DNA of 64,000 bases from Paradevosia sp036499825 (GTDB lineage Bacteria; Pseudomonadota; Alphaproteobacteria; Rhizobiales; Devosiaceae). Position 1 is the first letter of the stretch; each line of letters begins with the position of its first letter. Shown here in pieces: positions 26,432 through 34,989 of this stretch. The stretch spans positions 186,001 to 250,000 of the forward strand of contig DASYCZ010000026.1 in NCBI GenBank assembly GCA_036499825.1. The letters run 5' to 3'. Both the position numbers and the translations under genes were made by a program. The notes under the pieces were generated by a model, which was not told the origin of the DNA, searched no databases, and saw only the letters and a program-made list of their open reading frames with translations.

Positions 26432-27741
26432 GTCGTATTGTGGGGTGGCGTTGCCTGCTGGCCGGGCGGGGCCATGTCCAGTGGCTGGGGATGGCGAACG
26501 ACAGGCTTGCGGTGCATCAGGTCGTAGCGCCAGGCCGTATAGACGAAGATGATCGCCGACAGCACGATAGTGACGCCGGCGCCGATGAAGGGGGCGCCGG
26601 GAAAGTAGCCGGGAGCGCCCTTGTCGGCGATGGTGTAGTAAGAGAACAGCTGCGTTGCCGCGAGCGGACCGATGATCGAGGCCAGCGAGTTGGCGGCGTT
26701 GACGGCGCCCTGCAACTCACCCTGGGCATTGTCGGGCACCTGCCGCGAGAGCAGGCCATTGATCGCCGGGGCGGCGAGCCCGCTGAGGGCGCCCACCATC
26801 AGAAAGCCGTAGAGCCCGAACGGGGTGTGCACGAAGGCCGTGCCGACAAAGGCGATAGTCGCTGCCAGCATGCCGAACAGCACGGTGGTCCACTCGCCGA
26901 AGCGGCGGACTATGGGGCCGATGAGGAAGGCCTGGCTGATGGCGAAGCCGACGCCGAAGGCGCCGAGTGAGCGGCCGATCTGGCTGGACGAGAAATTTAT
27001 CACCTCGATGGTGAAGAAGTTCCAGACCGAGGGAAACGCCTGGCTGGCAAGCGACAGCAGGAACAGCGCGAACAACAGCCAGAGGACCACGGGATATTGC
27101 CTGAGCGCCAGCAGGGCACCAAAAGGGTTGGCGCGGCGGATGTCGAACTTGCGGCGACGCTCCCTGGGCAGGCTCTCGGGCAAAACGAAGAGGCCAAAAA
27201 GGAAGTTGGCGCCAGCAAGGCCTGCCGCGGCATAGAACGGCACGCGGGCGCCATAGGCGCCCAATTCACCACCGATCACCGGGCCGATGATGAAGCCAAG
27301 ACCGAAAGCGGCGCCGATAAGCCCGAAGCGCTGCGAACGTTTATCGGGTGGCGTAATGTCGGCGATATAGGCGGTGGCGGTGGCGACCGCGGCGCCGGAG
27401 ATGCCCGAGAGCAGCCGACCGATGAAGAGGAAGGCCACGACCGGTGCGAAGCCCATCAGGCTGTAATCGAGAGTGAGACCGACCAGCGACAGCAACAGGA
27501 TCGGCCGGCGCCCGAACCGGTCCGAGAGATTGCCCAGAACTGGCGAAAACAGGAACTGCATCAGGGCATAGACGAAGACCAGATAGCCGCCGATGACCGC
27601 GGCATTGCTCACACTGCCACCGGTCAATTGCTCGATCAGCTCAGGCAGAACCGGAACGATGATTCCCAGCCCGACCATGTCGAGCAAAATGGTGAGCAGA
27701 ATGCAGGCAAGGGTCAGTCGGGAGCTGGTCTCGGCTTTCAT
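26422..27741 (-). CDS. TetA-like MFS drug/proton antiporter
   Basis: A 12-helix major facilitator protein of about 439 residues with GIIVPVLPELIEQLTG in helix 1 and the antiporter motif GNLSDRFGRRPILL after helix 2. This fits the TetA/drug:H+ antiporter-1 group (12 spanner). The ATG at 27741 (MKAETSSRL) is preferred to 27783 by comparison with the family, though neither has a strong ribosome binding site. It lies downstream of the FAD monooxygenase on the same strand, a pairing reminiscent of tetX-like detoxification, but this is speculation. Confidence 0.82.
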   Translation of the reverse strand: MKAETSSRLTLACILLTILLDMVGLGIIVPVLPELIEQLTGGSVSNAAVIGGYLVFVYALMQFLFSPVLGNLSDRFGRRPILLLSLVGLTLDYSLMGFAPVVAFLFIGRLLSGISGAAVATATAYIADITPPDKRSQRFGLIGAAFGLGFIIGPVIGGELGAYGARVPFYAAAGLAGANFLFGLFVLPESLPRERRRKFDIRRANPFGALLALRQYPVVLWLLFALFLLSLASQAFPSVWNFFTIEVINFSSSQIGRSLGAFGVGFAISQAFLIGPIVRRFGEWTTVLFGMLAATIAFVGTAFVHTPFGLYGFLMVGALSGLAAPAINGLLSRQVPDNAQGELQGAVNAANSLASIIGPLAATQLFSYYTIADKGAPGYFPGAPFIGAGVTIVLSAIIFVYTAWRYDLMHRKPVVRHPQPLDMAPPGQQATPPHNTTKR

Positions 27742-27869
27742 GCTATCGTTCAAAACTCTCGTGGTGCCGCGCAGTTGACACACGGCTTAGGAGCAACGCA
27801 AGCGGGAAAGGGCGTTCTCATGGCGTTAAACCTGAGCTGAAACGTGACGACCGAACCGTCGTTCCGTGC

Positions 27870-29093
27870 TCATGATGGCCGGGTGGGAGCGCCGATCTCG
27901 GCTTCCGGCGCCGCATCGTAGCCGTAAAGCCAATCAAGCCGCCGGAAGTGTCCGGTGCTGCCCTGCAGGCCCAGAATGGTGTCGCGGGCAAGACTGAGCG
28001 GCCAGGCCAGATGGAAGGCCCGGCCGTTCGAAACGGAGAGGGCCGCAACCCGCGCGACGCGTTTGCGGCGCAGGTTATAGTAGCGGCCGAAGGCGGCCCC
28101 GGCCGTGGGTTCGGTCATCAACAGCGGTGCGAGGATTGCTGCATCCTCGATGGCCATGGCGGCACCCTGGGCCTGGAAGGGCAGCATGGCGTGGGCCGCA
28201 TCGCCGATCAGGCCGACACTGCCTTCATGCCAGGTGTCTGTCTCAACCGTGCCCAACGGCCAGACGCCCCAATTGTCAGCGGCGCTGGCAAGCAGGGTTG
28301 CGAAGCGCCGGTCGCTACGCAGGCTAGCGCCGAGATTGGGAGCGCGATTGAGGGCGTCGGACTTGCCTTGGGCCGCCTTGTCGCTGGTGATCAGCACGAT
28401 GTTGACCCGGCCGCGATGCGGGAGGGGGTAACACACCGCATGATAGCCGGGGCCGAACAATAGGCTGGTACGATCGAGCGAGATGACCCCTTCGAGGCTG
28501 GCGCTCTCGACCAGGGCTCGCCAGGCCACCATGCCGGATGGCTTGGCGGCGGGGCCGTCGAGGATGCCGGTGCGGGTCGGAGAATTGATGCCATCGGCGC
28601 CCACAAAGGCGAAGGCCCGGCCGTTGCGGGACTTGCCCGCTCCCTCATCGGCGAGGATGGAAAGGCCGCGAGCGTGGGACGCCACATCGAAATGCTGGAC
28701 GCCGAAGACCAGGTCGATATTGGCGAAGCGCCGGCAGGCACGGGCCAATGCGTCTGCAAGATCGGCGCGATGCATGACCGCATAGGGAACGCCAAAGTGT
28801 TGGCGCGCGGCAGCGCCCAGCTCCAGGCTGACCAGCGGCCCGGCGGCGCGGAACGGATAGACGTCGATGCCTTCGGGCTCGAAGCTCCGGGCGGTGATGG
28901 CCTTGTCGAGGCCGAGCTGGTTCAGGATGCGGCGGGCATTGGGGCTGATCTGCAGGCCCGCGCCCAGCTCCTGGATAGCCTTGCCGCGCTCAAGCACCAC
29001 GACGGTGGTGCCGAACTTGGCCAAGGCGAGAGCCAGGGTGAGGCCCGCAATGCCGGCTCCAGCGATGAAGACGGTGCGTCCGCCGGTGGCCAT
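27870..29093 (-). CDS. FAD-dependent monooxygenase (salicylate hydroxylase/UbiH-like)
   Basis: A 407-residue flavoprotein hydroxylase. It has the N-terminal dinucleotide motif VFIAGAGIAGLTLALALAKFG, then an ELGAGLQISPNA segment, an internal FVGADGINS (DG motif) and a C-terminal GLIGDAAHAMLPFQAQGA (GD motif). Group A monooxygenases use NAD(P)H and O2 to hydroxylate aromatics or drugs; the N-terminal sequence is closest in feel to 3-hydroxybenzoate/salicylate hydroxylases. The substrate is unknown. It starts nine bases after the zinc-finger gene. Confidence 0.85.
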   Translation of the reverse strand: MATGGRTVFIAGAGIAGLTLALALAKFGTTVVVLERGKAIQELGAGLQISPNARRILNQLGLDKAITARSFEPEGIDVYPFRAAGPLVSLELGAAARQHFGVPYAVMHRADLADALARACRRFANIDLVFGVQHFDVASHARGLSILADEGAGKSRNGRAFAFVGADGINSPTRTGILDGPAAKPSGMVAWRALVESASLEGVISLDRTSLLFGPGYHAVCYPLPHRGRVNIVLITSDKAAQGKSDALNRAPNLGASLRSDRRFATLLASAADNWGVWPLGTVETDTWHEGSVGLIGDAAHAMLPFQAQGAAMAIEDAAILAPLLMTEPTAGAAFGRYYNLRRKRVARVAALSVSNGRAFHLAWPLSLARDTILGLQGSTGHFRRLDWLYGYDAAPEAEIGAPTRPS

Positions 29094-29102
29094 GCGTAAA
29101 AC

Positions 29103-29342
29103 TCAGGCGGCGTCGTAGACCGCGGAAAGTGGGGCGGAAGTGCCTGGGGCAAGCTTGGAGCTGTAAACGTAAAGCGTCGAGCAGTAGGGACAGACGATTT
29201 CGCTGTCTCGGCCCATGTCGAGAAAGACATGCGGATGATCGAATGGGGGCAGGGCACCGACGCACATGAATTCCCTGGCGCCAACCTCAATCTGACGCAA
29301 GCCATCGGTATTATGGAAATGCGGAACGGTCGCGTGTGCCAT
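29103..29342 (-). CDS. zf-CHCC zinc-finger domain protein
   Basis: A 79-residue protein with the pattern C-x(~8)-H/D-H then C-P-Y-C (EFMCVGALPPFDHPHVFLD and IVCPYCSTLYVY), the zf-CHCC arrangement shared with the NDUFS6 subunit of complex I. Small alphaproteobacterial homologues are stand-alone and uncharacterised. The start is the ATG at 29342, with AGG a few bases upstream; the longer open frame reaches into the divergent hydrolase gene. Probably co-transcribed with the monooxygenase. Confidence 0.8.
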   Translation of the reverse strand: MAHATVPHFHNTDGLRQIEVGAREFMCVGALPPFDHPHVFLDMGRDSEIVCPYCSTLYVYSSKLAPGTSAPLSAVYDAA

Positions 29343-29491
29343 CGAAGACCTGCCAGGAAGACTGCCGTAAACGCGGCGGACCATAGCGAAGGGCTTGGTG
29401 AATTGAAAGTGGAAGCTGGTCTCCGCCATTTTCACTTCCACCGGGGCGCCGACACGACTAGATCGGACATCTTCGCTGGCCGCAATCCGAG

Positions 29492-30268
29492 ATGCCGATG
29501 CCCACATTTCTCTCAGACGGAATCACCATCGCCTACGAAATCCATGGGGAGGGCCGGCCGATCCTGCTGATTCACGGGTTCGGGTCGAGCGGGCAGATCA
29601 ACTGGGTGGCGACCGGTTGGGTCGAAACGCTCAACCAGGCCGGCTATCAGGCGATCACCATCGACAATCGCGGGCACGGCCTGTCGGAAAAGCTCTATGA
29701 GGCGGATGCCTATTATCCCGAGCTGATGGCTGCGGATGCGGCGCGGCTGCTGGATAGGCTCGGCATAGCGAGGCTACCGGTGATCGGCTATTCGATGGGC
29801 GCGCGGATCACCGCTTTTCTGGCGCTGCAGGCCCCGGAACGGGTCGAGGTGGCGGTGTTCGGCGGCATGGGGATGAACCTCATCAACGGGCTCGACGATT
29901 CGCGCGCCATCATCGACGCCCTCAACGCGGACAAGCTTGCCGACGTGACGCATCCGACCGGCCGACAATTCCGCATCTTCGCCGACCATTCGAAGGCCGA
30001 CAAGGCAGCCCTGGCAGCCTGCATGGTGTCGTCACGAAAGCCGATGCCAATCGAGGACGTCCGCCGCATCGCGGTGCCGGCGCTGGTCGCCGTCGGCGAA
30101 GCCGATGACATGGCGGGCGCACCCGAAAAGCTGGCGGCGCTGATGCCCGACGCAGAGGCCTATATCATCCCCAAGCGCAACCATATGCTGGCTACGGGGG
30201 ATGCCAGGTTCAAGGAGGCGACGCTGGCGTTTCTCGCAAAGCACGTCTCCAGTTCACGGCAAATGTGA
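29492..30268 (+). CDS. Alpha/beta fold hydrolase
   Basis: A 258-residue protein with the oxyanion HG segment LLIHGFGSSGQ, the Asp-type strand DNRGHGLS, and the nucleophile elbow GYSMGA. A late RNHML gives a probable catalytic His. It belongs to the large alpha/beta hydrolase group (Abhydrolase_1) and the substrate is not evident. It is divergent from the zinc-finger/monooxygenase genes. Confidence 0.85.
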   Translation: MPMPTFLSDGITIAYEIHGEGRPILLIHGFGSSGQINWVATGWVETLNQAGYQAITIDNRGHGLSEKLYEADAYYPELMAADAARLLDRLGIARLPVIGYSMGARITAFLALQAPERVEVAVFGGMGMNLINGLDDSRAIIDALNADKLADVTHPTGRQFRIFADHSKADKAALAACMVSSRKPMPIEDVRRIAVPALVAVGEADDMAGAPEKLAALMPDAEAYIIPKRNHMLATGDARFKEATLAFLAKHVSSSRQM

Positions 30269-30340
30269 ACCATTCACACGTCGAGGGCTTTGTTTCATAG
30301 CATCGGATACTCTATATGCGGAGACCGGTCGCGGAGACAG

Positions 30341-31171
30341 ATGATGAACGGCAACATCAAGGCAGCAGCGCATGTGAAGTCGGTCGACCCGGTGTGGGAA
30401 GCCGTGCGGGCGGGCGCTGGCGAGATCGTCGCCAACGAGCCGTCGCTGTCGACGCTGGTCATCTCCACGATTCTCAATCACGACAGTTTCGAGTCCTCGC
30501 TGGCCCATCGGCTGGCCGAACGGCTCGATCATTCGGATGTGTCCGCGGATCTGATCCGACAGGCTTTCCACGACGCGCTGGGAACGCATCCCGAGATCGG
30601 GATGGCGGCGCGGGCCGATCTGGCCGCAACGCTGGAGCGTGATCCGGCGTGCAGTCGCGCCGTCGAGCCGCTGTTGTTCTTCAAGGGCTACCAGGCCATC
30701 CAGACACATCGTTTTGCCCATGCCTTGCTGGAGGCCGGGCGCCGGGACTTTGCGCTGTATCTGCAAAGCCGTTCGAGTCAGGTGTTCCAGGTCGACATCA
30801 ACCCGGCCGTGCGCATGGGCAAGGGCATCATGCTCGATCATGGCACTGGGCTCGTGATCGGCGAGACCGCGACCGTCGGCGACAACGTATCGATGCTGCA
30901 AAACGTAACGCTGGGTGGCACGGGCAAGGCGGATCAGGATCGCCATCCCAAGATCGGCAACGGTGTGCTGATCGGGGCAGGGGCCAAGATCCTTGGCAAT
31001 ATCCGCATCGGCGATTGCTCGCGCATCGGCGCCGGATCGGTCGTGCTGAAAGAAGTGCCGCCGCGGGTGACGGTAGCGGGCGTGCCGGCCAAGGTCATCG
31101 GCGAAGCGGGTTGTGCGCAGCCTGCCTCGGTGATGGACCAGATGATTACGGTTCACGACCGCAATATCTGA
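30341..31171 (+). CDS. cysE: Serine O-acetyltransferase
   Basis: It makes O-acetylserine, the precursor for cysteine. The 276-residue protein has an N-terminal helical SATase domain and C-terminal left-handed beta-helix repeats, including GKGIMLDHGTGLVIGETATVGDN (catalytic His/Asp region) and IGAGAKILGNIRIGD. GGAG precedes two adjacent ATG codons (30341, 30344); either may start. A terminator follows. Confidence 0.95.
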   Translation: MMNGNIKAAAHVKSVDPVWEAVRAGAGEIVANEPSLSTLVISTILNHDSFESSLAHRLAERLDHSDVSADLIRQAFHDALGTHPEIGMAARADLAATLERDPACSRAVEPLLFFKGYQAIQTHRFAHALLEAGRRDFALYLQSRSSQVFQVDINPAVRMGKGIMLDHGTGLVIGETATVGDNVSMLQNVTLGGTGKADQDRHPKIGNGVLIGAGAKILGNIRIGDCSRIGAGSVVLKEVPPRVTVAGVPAKVIGEAGCAQPASVMDQMITVHDRNI

Positions 31172-31199
31172 TCGATTCCGCTCTGGCGGAAAAAATCCT

Positions 31200-31220
31200 G
31201 CCGGGCTATGCCCGGCCCTT
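31200..31220 (+). terminator. Terminator of cysE
   Basis: A perfect 7-bp stem GCCGGGC/GCCCGGC with a TAT loop and a CCTTTCC tail, 29 bases after the cysE stop. The U tract is short. Confidence 0.6.
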
Positions 31221-31265
31221 TCCAGCCAGTATTCTGGCTACCCTTTGTCGTTTCAGGAGCATCCC

Positions 31266-31484
31266 GTGAACCACCCCGAAATCATCAAGCTCCAGAAATT
31301 CCTGCAGCAGAAGTTCGGCAATCGCGCCATCGACGTACGGCCGCGCAACAAGCAGAACGATTCGGTCGAGGTCTATCTCGGCGAGGAATTTCTGGGGTTG
31401 ATCTATGTCGACGACGAGGACGGCGACCGTTCCTATAATTTCCAGATGGCTATTTTGGACGTCGACCTCGACGAAGTGAAGTAG
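31266..31484 (+). CDS. DUF3126 family protein
   Basis: A 72-residue acidic protein with IKLQKFLQQKFGN and VEVYLGEEFLGLIYVDDEDGDRSYNFQMAIL, typical of the alphaproteobacterial DUF3126 family of unknown function. The start is taken as GTG 31266, six bases after AGGAG; the open frame begins seven codons earlier at a TTG without a ribosome binding site. Confidence 0.85.
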   Translation: MNHPEIIKLQKFLQQKFGNRAIDVRPRNKQNDSVEVYLGEEFLGLIYVDDEDGDRSYNFQMAILDVDLDEVK

Positions 31485-31501
31485 TCTCTGCCGGCGCCCG
31501 T

Positions 31502-32194
31502 CTAGAGGGCGCCGATCCGCTCCAGCCGCTCATTCATCACGGCATCGAAATCGCGCCAGGCCGGCAACAGGTCGGCGCCGAAACTGTAGATCGCGGCGAT
31601 CCCACTCTTCAGCACCACCGTACGCAGGCAGCGGTCTTCTCCCTTGCCGGCGACGACCTGCATACACTTGGCGACGAAAGGGCTGGGCGACAGCGGATCG
31701 TACCAGACCGTCTCGCCGGCGAAGCCATCGGTATCGTTCAGCGGCTTGCCGATAAGGCCGGGCGGGCCAGGAATTTCGTTGGCTTTAAAAAGATGCAGGT
31801 AGAGCCCGTCGAGCAGGGAGGCACTGGCTCGCGCCTGGCTATGCGGCACGAGGGTCACCTCGACGGCGGCGAGGCGCTGGTCGGGCCCAAGGGGCAAGGA
31901 AAGGCGTAACGCGATCTGGCTGGCAAAGCCCTCGACACCGCCGGCTCCGGCGGGCAGCCAACTGGTGGGAATGGTCAAGGTGCGGCCCGCCAGATTGCTG
32001 GCCACGACCTTGCTGTCGTCCTCCATCGCCGCATGATGCAGCCGCACCAGTGCATCGATGCCATAGGCAACCGATAGGCCGCAGATGGCCAAGATCAACG
32101 TGATCGCCAGCAGGTTGAAGCCGAGATGCTGGATTGACCCAGCGGCCTGCCGCTTTGCCGATACTTCCATGCGTGCGTTAACCAGATTCGCCAA
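31502..32194 (-). CDS. Single-helix anchored protein of unknown function
   Basis: A 230-residue protein with one hydrophobic segment near residues 25-50 (LGFNLLAITLILAICGLSVAYG) and a mostly soluble remainder, presumably periplasmic. It contains two Cys (CMQVV and DRCLR) that could form a disulfide. I do not recognise the family. Start at M1 or M9 (MEVSAK) is uncertain. A perfect CtrA box lies 35 bases upstream, in the intergenic region shared with the divergent small membrane protein. Confidence 0.6.
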   Translation of the reverse strand: MANLVNARMEVSAKRQAAGSIQHLGFNLLAITLILAICGLSVAYGIDALVRLHHAAMEDDSKVVASNLAGRTLTIPTSWLPAGAGGVEGFASQIALRLSLPLGPDQRLAAVEVTLVPHSQARASASLLDGLYLHLFKANEIPGPPGLIGKPLNDTDGFAGETVWYDPLSPSPFVAKCMQVVAGKGEDRCLRTVVLKSGIAAIYSFGADLLPAWRDFDAVMNERLERIGAL

Positions 32195-32228
32195 GGCAGA
32201 GTGACAGGGCCATGGGACGCGGCTATGC

Positions 32229-32244
32229 TTAATAAAGAGTTAAC
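32229..32244. promoter_or_regulatory. Predicted CtrA box
   Basis: TTAATAAAGAGTTAAC matches the full CtrA consensus TTAA-N7-TTAAC without mismatch. It lies between two divergent genes, 35 bases before the plus-strand gene and about 35 before the minus-strand one, so it could act on either. Confidence 0.6.
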
Positions 32245-32279
32245 GTGATGCTCTGATTTACGGCGAAGGGTGGGTCGCA

Positions 32280-32597
32280 ATGTCCAATGAGTTGATTCTT
32301 GCGATGTATCTGATGGCGGTTGGGCTCGCCATGGCGGCCGCCGGCACCTACCTATATCAATGGATTTTCGGCGAGACCGCCATGCTGCGTTATGACGGCA
32401 AGACCTTCGCCCATACCTTGGCCCATGTGTTCATGAGCTTTGTGTGCGGCCCGTTCATCATGCTGCAGCTCGGTTGGCAGCAGGAGCGTAACGGTACGCT
32501 GTCGCTGGTGCCGGTGCTGGTCGGATCGCTTGTCGGGTTCGGCTGGGCCTTCATCACCGGGCTGATCGCAGTCGGCTGCTACGCCAGCATCCTTTAG
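32280..32597 (+). CDS. Small three-helix membrane protein of unknown function
   Basis: A 105-residue hydrophobic protein with three likely membrane segments (LAMYLMAVGLAMAAAG, VFMSFVCGPFIMLQL and VLVGSLVGFGWAFITGLI). It resembles uncharacterised Hyphomicrobiales proteins (I think the DUF6949 group, not verified). Its upstream region holds a CtrA box. It is followed by a hairpin shared with the convergent BTLCP gene. Confidence 0.65.
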   Translation: MSNELILAMYLMAVGLAMAAAGTYLYQWIFGETAMLRYDGKTFAHTLAHVFMSFVCGPFIMLQLGWQQERNGTLSLVPVLVGSLVGFGWAFITGLIAVGCYASIL

Positions 32598-32621
32598 GAC
32601 TCTGCAATCCCCGCAGGGCAA

Positions 32622-32652
32622 ATGAGGCCGGCTCCGATGGGGCCGGCCTCAT
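32622..32652. terminator. Convergent-gene hairpin
   Basis: A perfect 11-bp stem ATGAGGCCGGC/GCCGGCCTCAT with a 9-base loop lies between two convergent genes (stops at 32597 and 32676). No U tract follows on either strand, so its terminator strength is uncertain. Confidence 0.5.
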
Positions 32653-32675
32653 GCATCTCAGGCTGAAGGAAGCGA

Positions 32676-33302
32676 TTATTTGGCGGCGATGACGATCGGC
32701 CGCTCGTCGTAGATGTCGACCCACTCGGCGGGATTGGCCTGCGACTGGCGCTTGAGGAAGTGATAGGGGGTATCGGTCCAGACACGAATGGTACCGTCCT
32801 GGTTGTCGAGGACGAAATCACCGCGATCGGTGCGCACCATGAGGACGGCATGACCTTCGCCGTTGCGCTGCTTGGCGACGGTCATCAGCAGGTCGCTGGG
32901 CGACCAACCCGACTGGATGAGCTGGCGGCGCTTGGCCAGAGCGATGTCTTCGCAATCACCATAACCGTTCGGATAAGTCCAGAATTCTTCGGTGTGATAG
33001 AGCTGCTCGTCCGTCACCGGCACGATGCTCGTATTGAAATAGGAATTGACCGTGAGCAGCTCGTTCCAGCGGGCCTGGGTCAGCGGCATGGCCGGAACCA
33101 CATTGGCGTTGGGGGCGCATTCCTTCGGTTGCCGATCGCAGAATTCTGCCGCACCGACGGGAATGCTGGTGGCCTTGGTGGAGACGGGCATGAAGGCGGC
33201 GTTGGAGAAATCAACGTTTTCAGCCAGGGCCGGAGCGATCAACACGAAGAGCGCCAGCGTGGCGGCTCCCAGGGTCTTGGCAATGCTTGGCGCGGTGAAC
33301 AT
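32676..33302 (-). CDS. Transglutaminase-like cysteine peptidase (BTLCP family)
   Basis: A 208-residue secreted protein with a signal peptide (LGAATLALFVLIAPALA, cleavage about residue 27) and a catalytic core: Cys in GYGDCEDIALAKR, His in GHAVLMV and Asp in FVLDNQ. BTLCP proteins include LapG, a periplasmic protease that trims surface adhesins under c-di-GMP control; most alphaproteobacterial members are uncharacterised. A PilZ gene lies directly upstream on the same strand, and no LapD-like gene is visible nearby. Confidence 0.9.
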   Translation of the reverse strand: MFTAPSIAKTLGAATLALFVLIAPALAENVDFSNAAFMPVSTKATSIPVGAAEFCDRQPKECAPNANVVPAMPLTQARWNELLTVNSYFNTSIVPVTDEQLYHTEEFWTYPNGYGDCEDIALAKRRQLIQSGWSPSDLLMTVAKQRNGEGHAVLMVRTDRGDFVLDNQDGTIRVWTDTPYHFLKRQSQANPAEWVDIYDERPIVIAAK

Positions 33303-33425
33303 ATCGCGATCTCCTTGATGGAGACCACGTTAGGAGCGCGCTCTTGCTCTGATTGAAAAAGTGCAATGCAGTTTTGAATCGAGATTTATCGGTTCGATTC
33401 ATACCCGATTAATCATGAGCTCGGC

Positions 33426-34067
33426 TCAGTTCACCCGCAGGTTCTGCTGCACCACGCTGATCATTTCCTGCGACGACGCGAATTCGACGGCAACGCCGTT
33501 CTGGAAGTGCCGGACGACGCGGGCGCGCATGCGGCCAAGCGTGACGGGCGTGCCCATGGCCGGGCGTACGGCGAGTTCGATGGCGGCGCCGGAGAGCGAA
33601 ATATCGATGATCTTGCAGTTGTAGCGCCGACCGTCGTCAAGCACGACGGTGGAATGCCGGTTGTCGGGCACGACGCGTTCGTGGCGGCGATCCTCGGGAA
33701 GGTTGAGGATGTCCTTGTTGGCGAGCCAAGTGAGCTGCGCCGCGAGACGATCGCGCTTGCGCGGCGTGCCGCTCACCTCCATCACGAAGCCGCCGTCGAT
33801 GGCTTCCCGGATGGCGCCTTCTATGCGGCCGAGATTGTCGAGATAGGCGATAACCTTTTCGCCGACGATCCCCGGTTCGGGGGCGATAACGACGGCATCG
33901 CCGGGAGACATCTCGATGACCTGGCAGGGAAACTCCCGCCTGTCGGCGAGCATGTAGCGACCGAGTACAGAAATCCTGACGCGCTGAAACCGCGGCATGT
34001 CCGCCTGACTACGGACAGCAGGTTTGGCCTGCCGCAGATGTGGTTCGTCGCTAAGCATGGATTGCAA
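33426..34067 (-). CDS. PilZ domain protein, probable c-di-GMP effector
   Basis: A 213-residue soluble protein with two PilZ-like halves. The N-terminal one reads RFQRVRISVLGRYML with a Cys-x-V-I-E-M-S-P strand; the C-terminal one has RRHERVVPDNRHSTVVL then D-I-S-L-S-G-A-A-I, matching the RxxxR and D/NxSxxG c-di-GMP binding motifs. The first half lacks a clear DxSxxG (MSPGD instead) and may be degenerate. It precedes the BTLCP gene, about 120 bases apart. Confidence 0.82.
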   Translation of the reverse strand: MQSMLSDEPHLRQAKPAVRSQADMPRFQRVRISVLGRYMLADRREFPCQVIEMSPGDAVVIAPEPGIVGEKVIAYLDNLGRIEGAIREAIDGGFVMEVSGTPRKRDRLAAQLTWLANKDILNLPEDRRHERVVPDNRHSTVVLDDGRRYNCKIIDISLSGAAIELAVRPAMGTPVTLGRMRARVVRHFQNGVAVEFASSQEMISVVQQNLRVN

Positions 34068-34158
34068 TTATGCCGTGTGAGAGTTTCACACCGCAAAACT
34101 AGCGAGGTTTGGTTAACCGTTGGTAAGGTTATGCCCGCAAGCGCGTTTCAAATGCCGC

Positions 34159-34809
34159 TCAATGGCGACCGCCGTCGATGACCGCGAGATGAGCATAGCG
34201 CCGGGCCGAACGACCGAAAATCGTCGACTGGATCGGCATCGGCGTATTTCCGGAGGCATAGGCCACGTCCGGCATGGCGGCTTCCACGCTGCCGATGACA
34301 TCGTTGATGGCGATATCGTCCGGCCAGATCAGGCGCAGACCGGTGATGCGCTGCTCGACGACAGGCTGGGCGCCGAGCCAGTAGGGCTCCTCCAGCGCCG
34401 TCATGGCGCCGAGGAGGCGTGTCTGTGTCGAGCCATTGTGCCGAAGCGGCAGCAGGATCGTCTCGAAGGAGACCTTAGTATTGATCGGGGTGGTGCCCTG
34501 GAACGTCACGAGGGCGGCCGCATGATCCTCGGTGACGGCGCGGATGAGAGTGTCGAGGGCATCGCGGTCGCGTTCGTGCCAGAGACCGGTGAAGGAACGA
34601 CCCTTCAGTTCGCGGCAATAGGCCGTGCACAGATGCGAGCCGGCGAGGCGGAAAACAAAGTTGTCCTCTTCGCCCAGTTCAAGGATGAAAGTGTTTGCCA
34701 GCGCCGTCCGAATCCTTGTGGGATCGATGTCGCGCCGATCGGGCGCGCTACGGGATCCCCGCAGGCCGTTCCAGTAGTCGTAGAGCGTTTTGGTGCTGGT
34801 TTTTTGCAT
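34159..34809 (-). CDS. PAS_5 domain protein
   Basis: A 216-residue soluble protein starting MQKTSTKTLYDYWNGLRGSRSAPDRRDIDP, the conserved opening of the PAS_5 (DUF1488-unrelated) family, with LANTFILEL and FRLAGSHLCTAYCRELKG making the PAS core. These alphaproteobacterial proteins are orphan sensors of unknown ligand, commonly with no output domain. It lies upstream of the PilZ gene in the same orientation with a gap of about 90 bases. Confidence 0.78.
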   Translation of the reverse strand: MQKTSTKTLYDYWNGLRGSRSAPDRRDIDPTRIRTALANTFILELGEEDNFVFRLAGSHLCTAYCRELKGRSFTGLWHERDRDALDTLIRAVTEDHAAALVTFQGTTPINTKVSFETILLPLRHNGSTQTRLLGAMTALEEPYWLGAQPVVEQRITGLRLIWPDDIAINDVIGSVEAAMPDVAYASGNTPMPIQSTIFGRSARRYAHLAVIDGGRH

Positions 34810-34989
34810 AGTCTTTTAGCCCCTTGCCACAGTCCCTCGCTCCCTTGCTGGGGAGTCTTGCGCGGTCCACAGACAGTGCCAAAAGTGCGGGGCAAAATCG
34901 CCATTAAACATCTGTTAGGGTTAATGCCGGCGGGGCAATGTGGATAACTCAGTGACTAACACTAAGATAAGCTTTTAAGGAGCGCGCGC

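Noticed and set aside
34113..34127. TTAACCGTTGGTAAG as a full CtrA box before the PilZ gene
   Set aside because: The second half reads TAAG rather than TTAA; kept only as a weak match in the finding on 34914.
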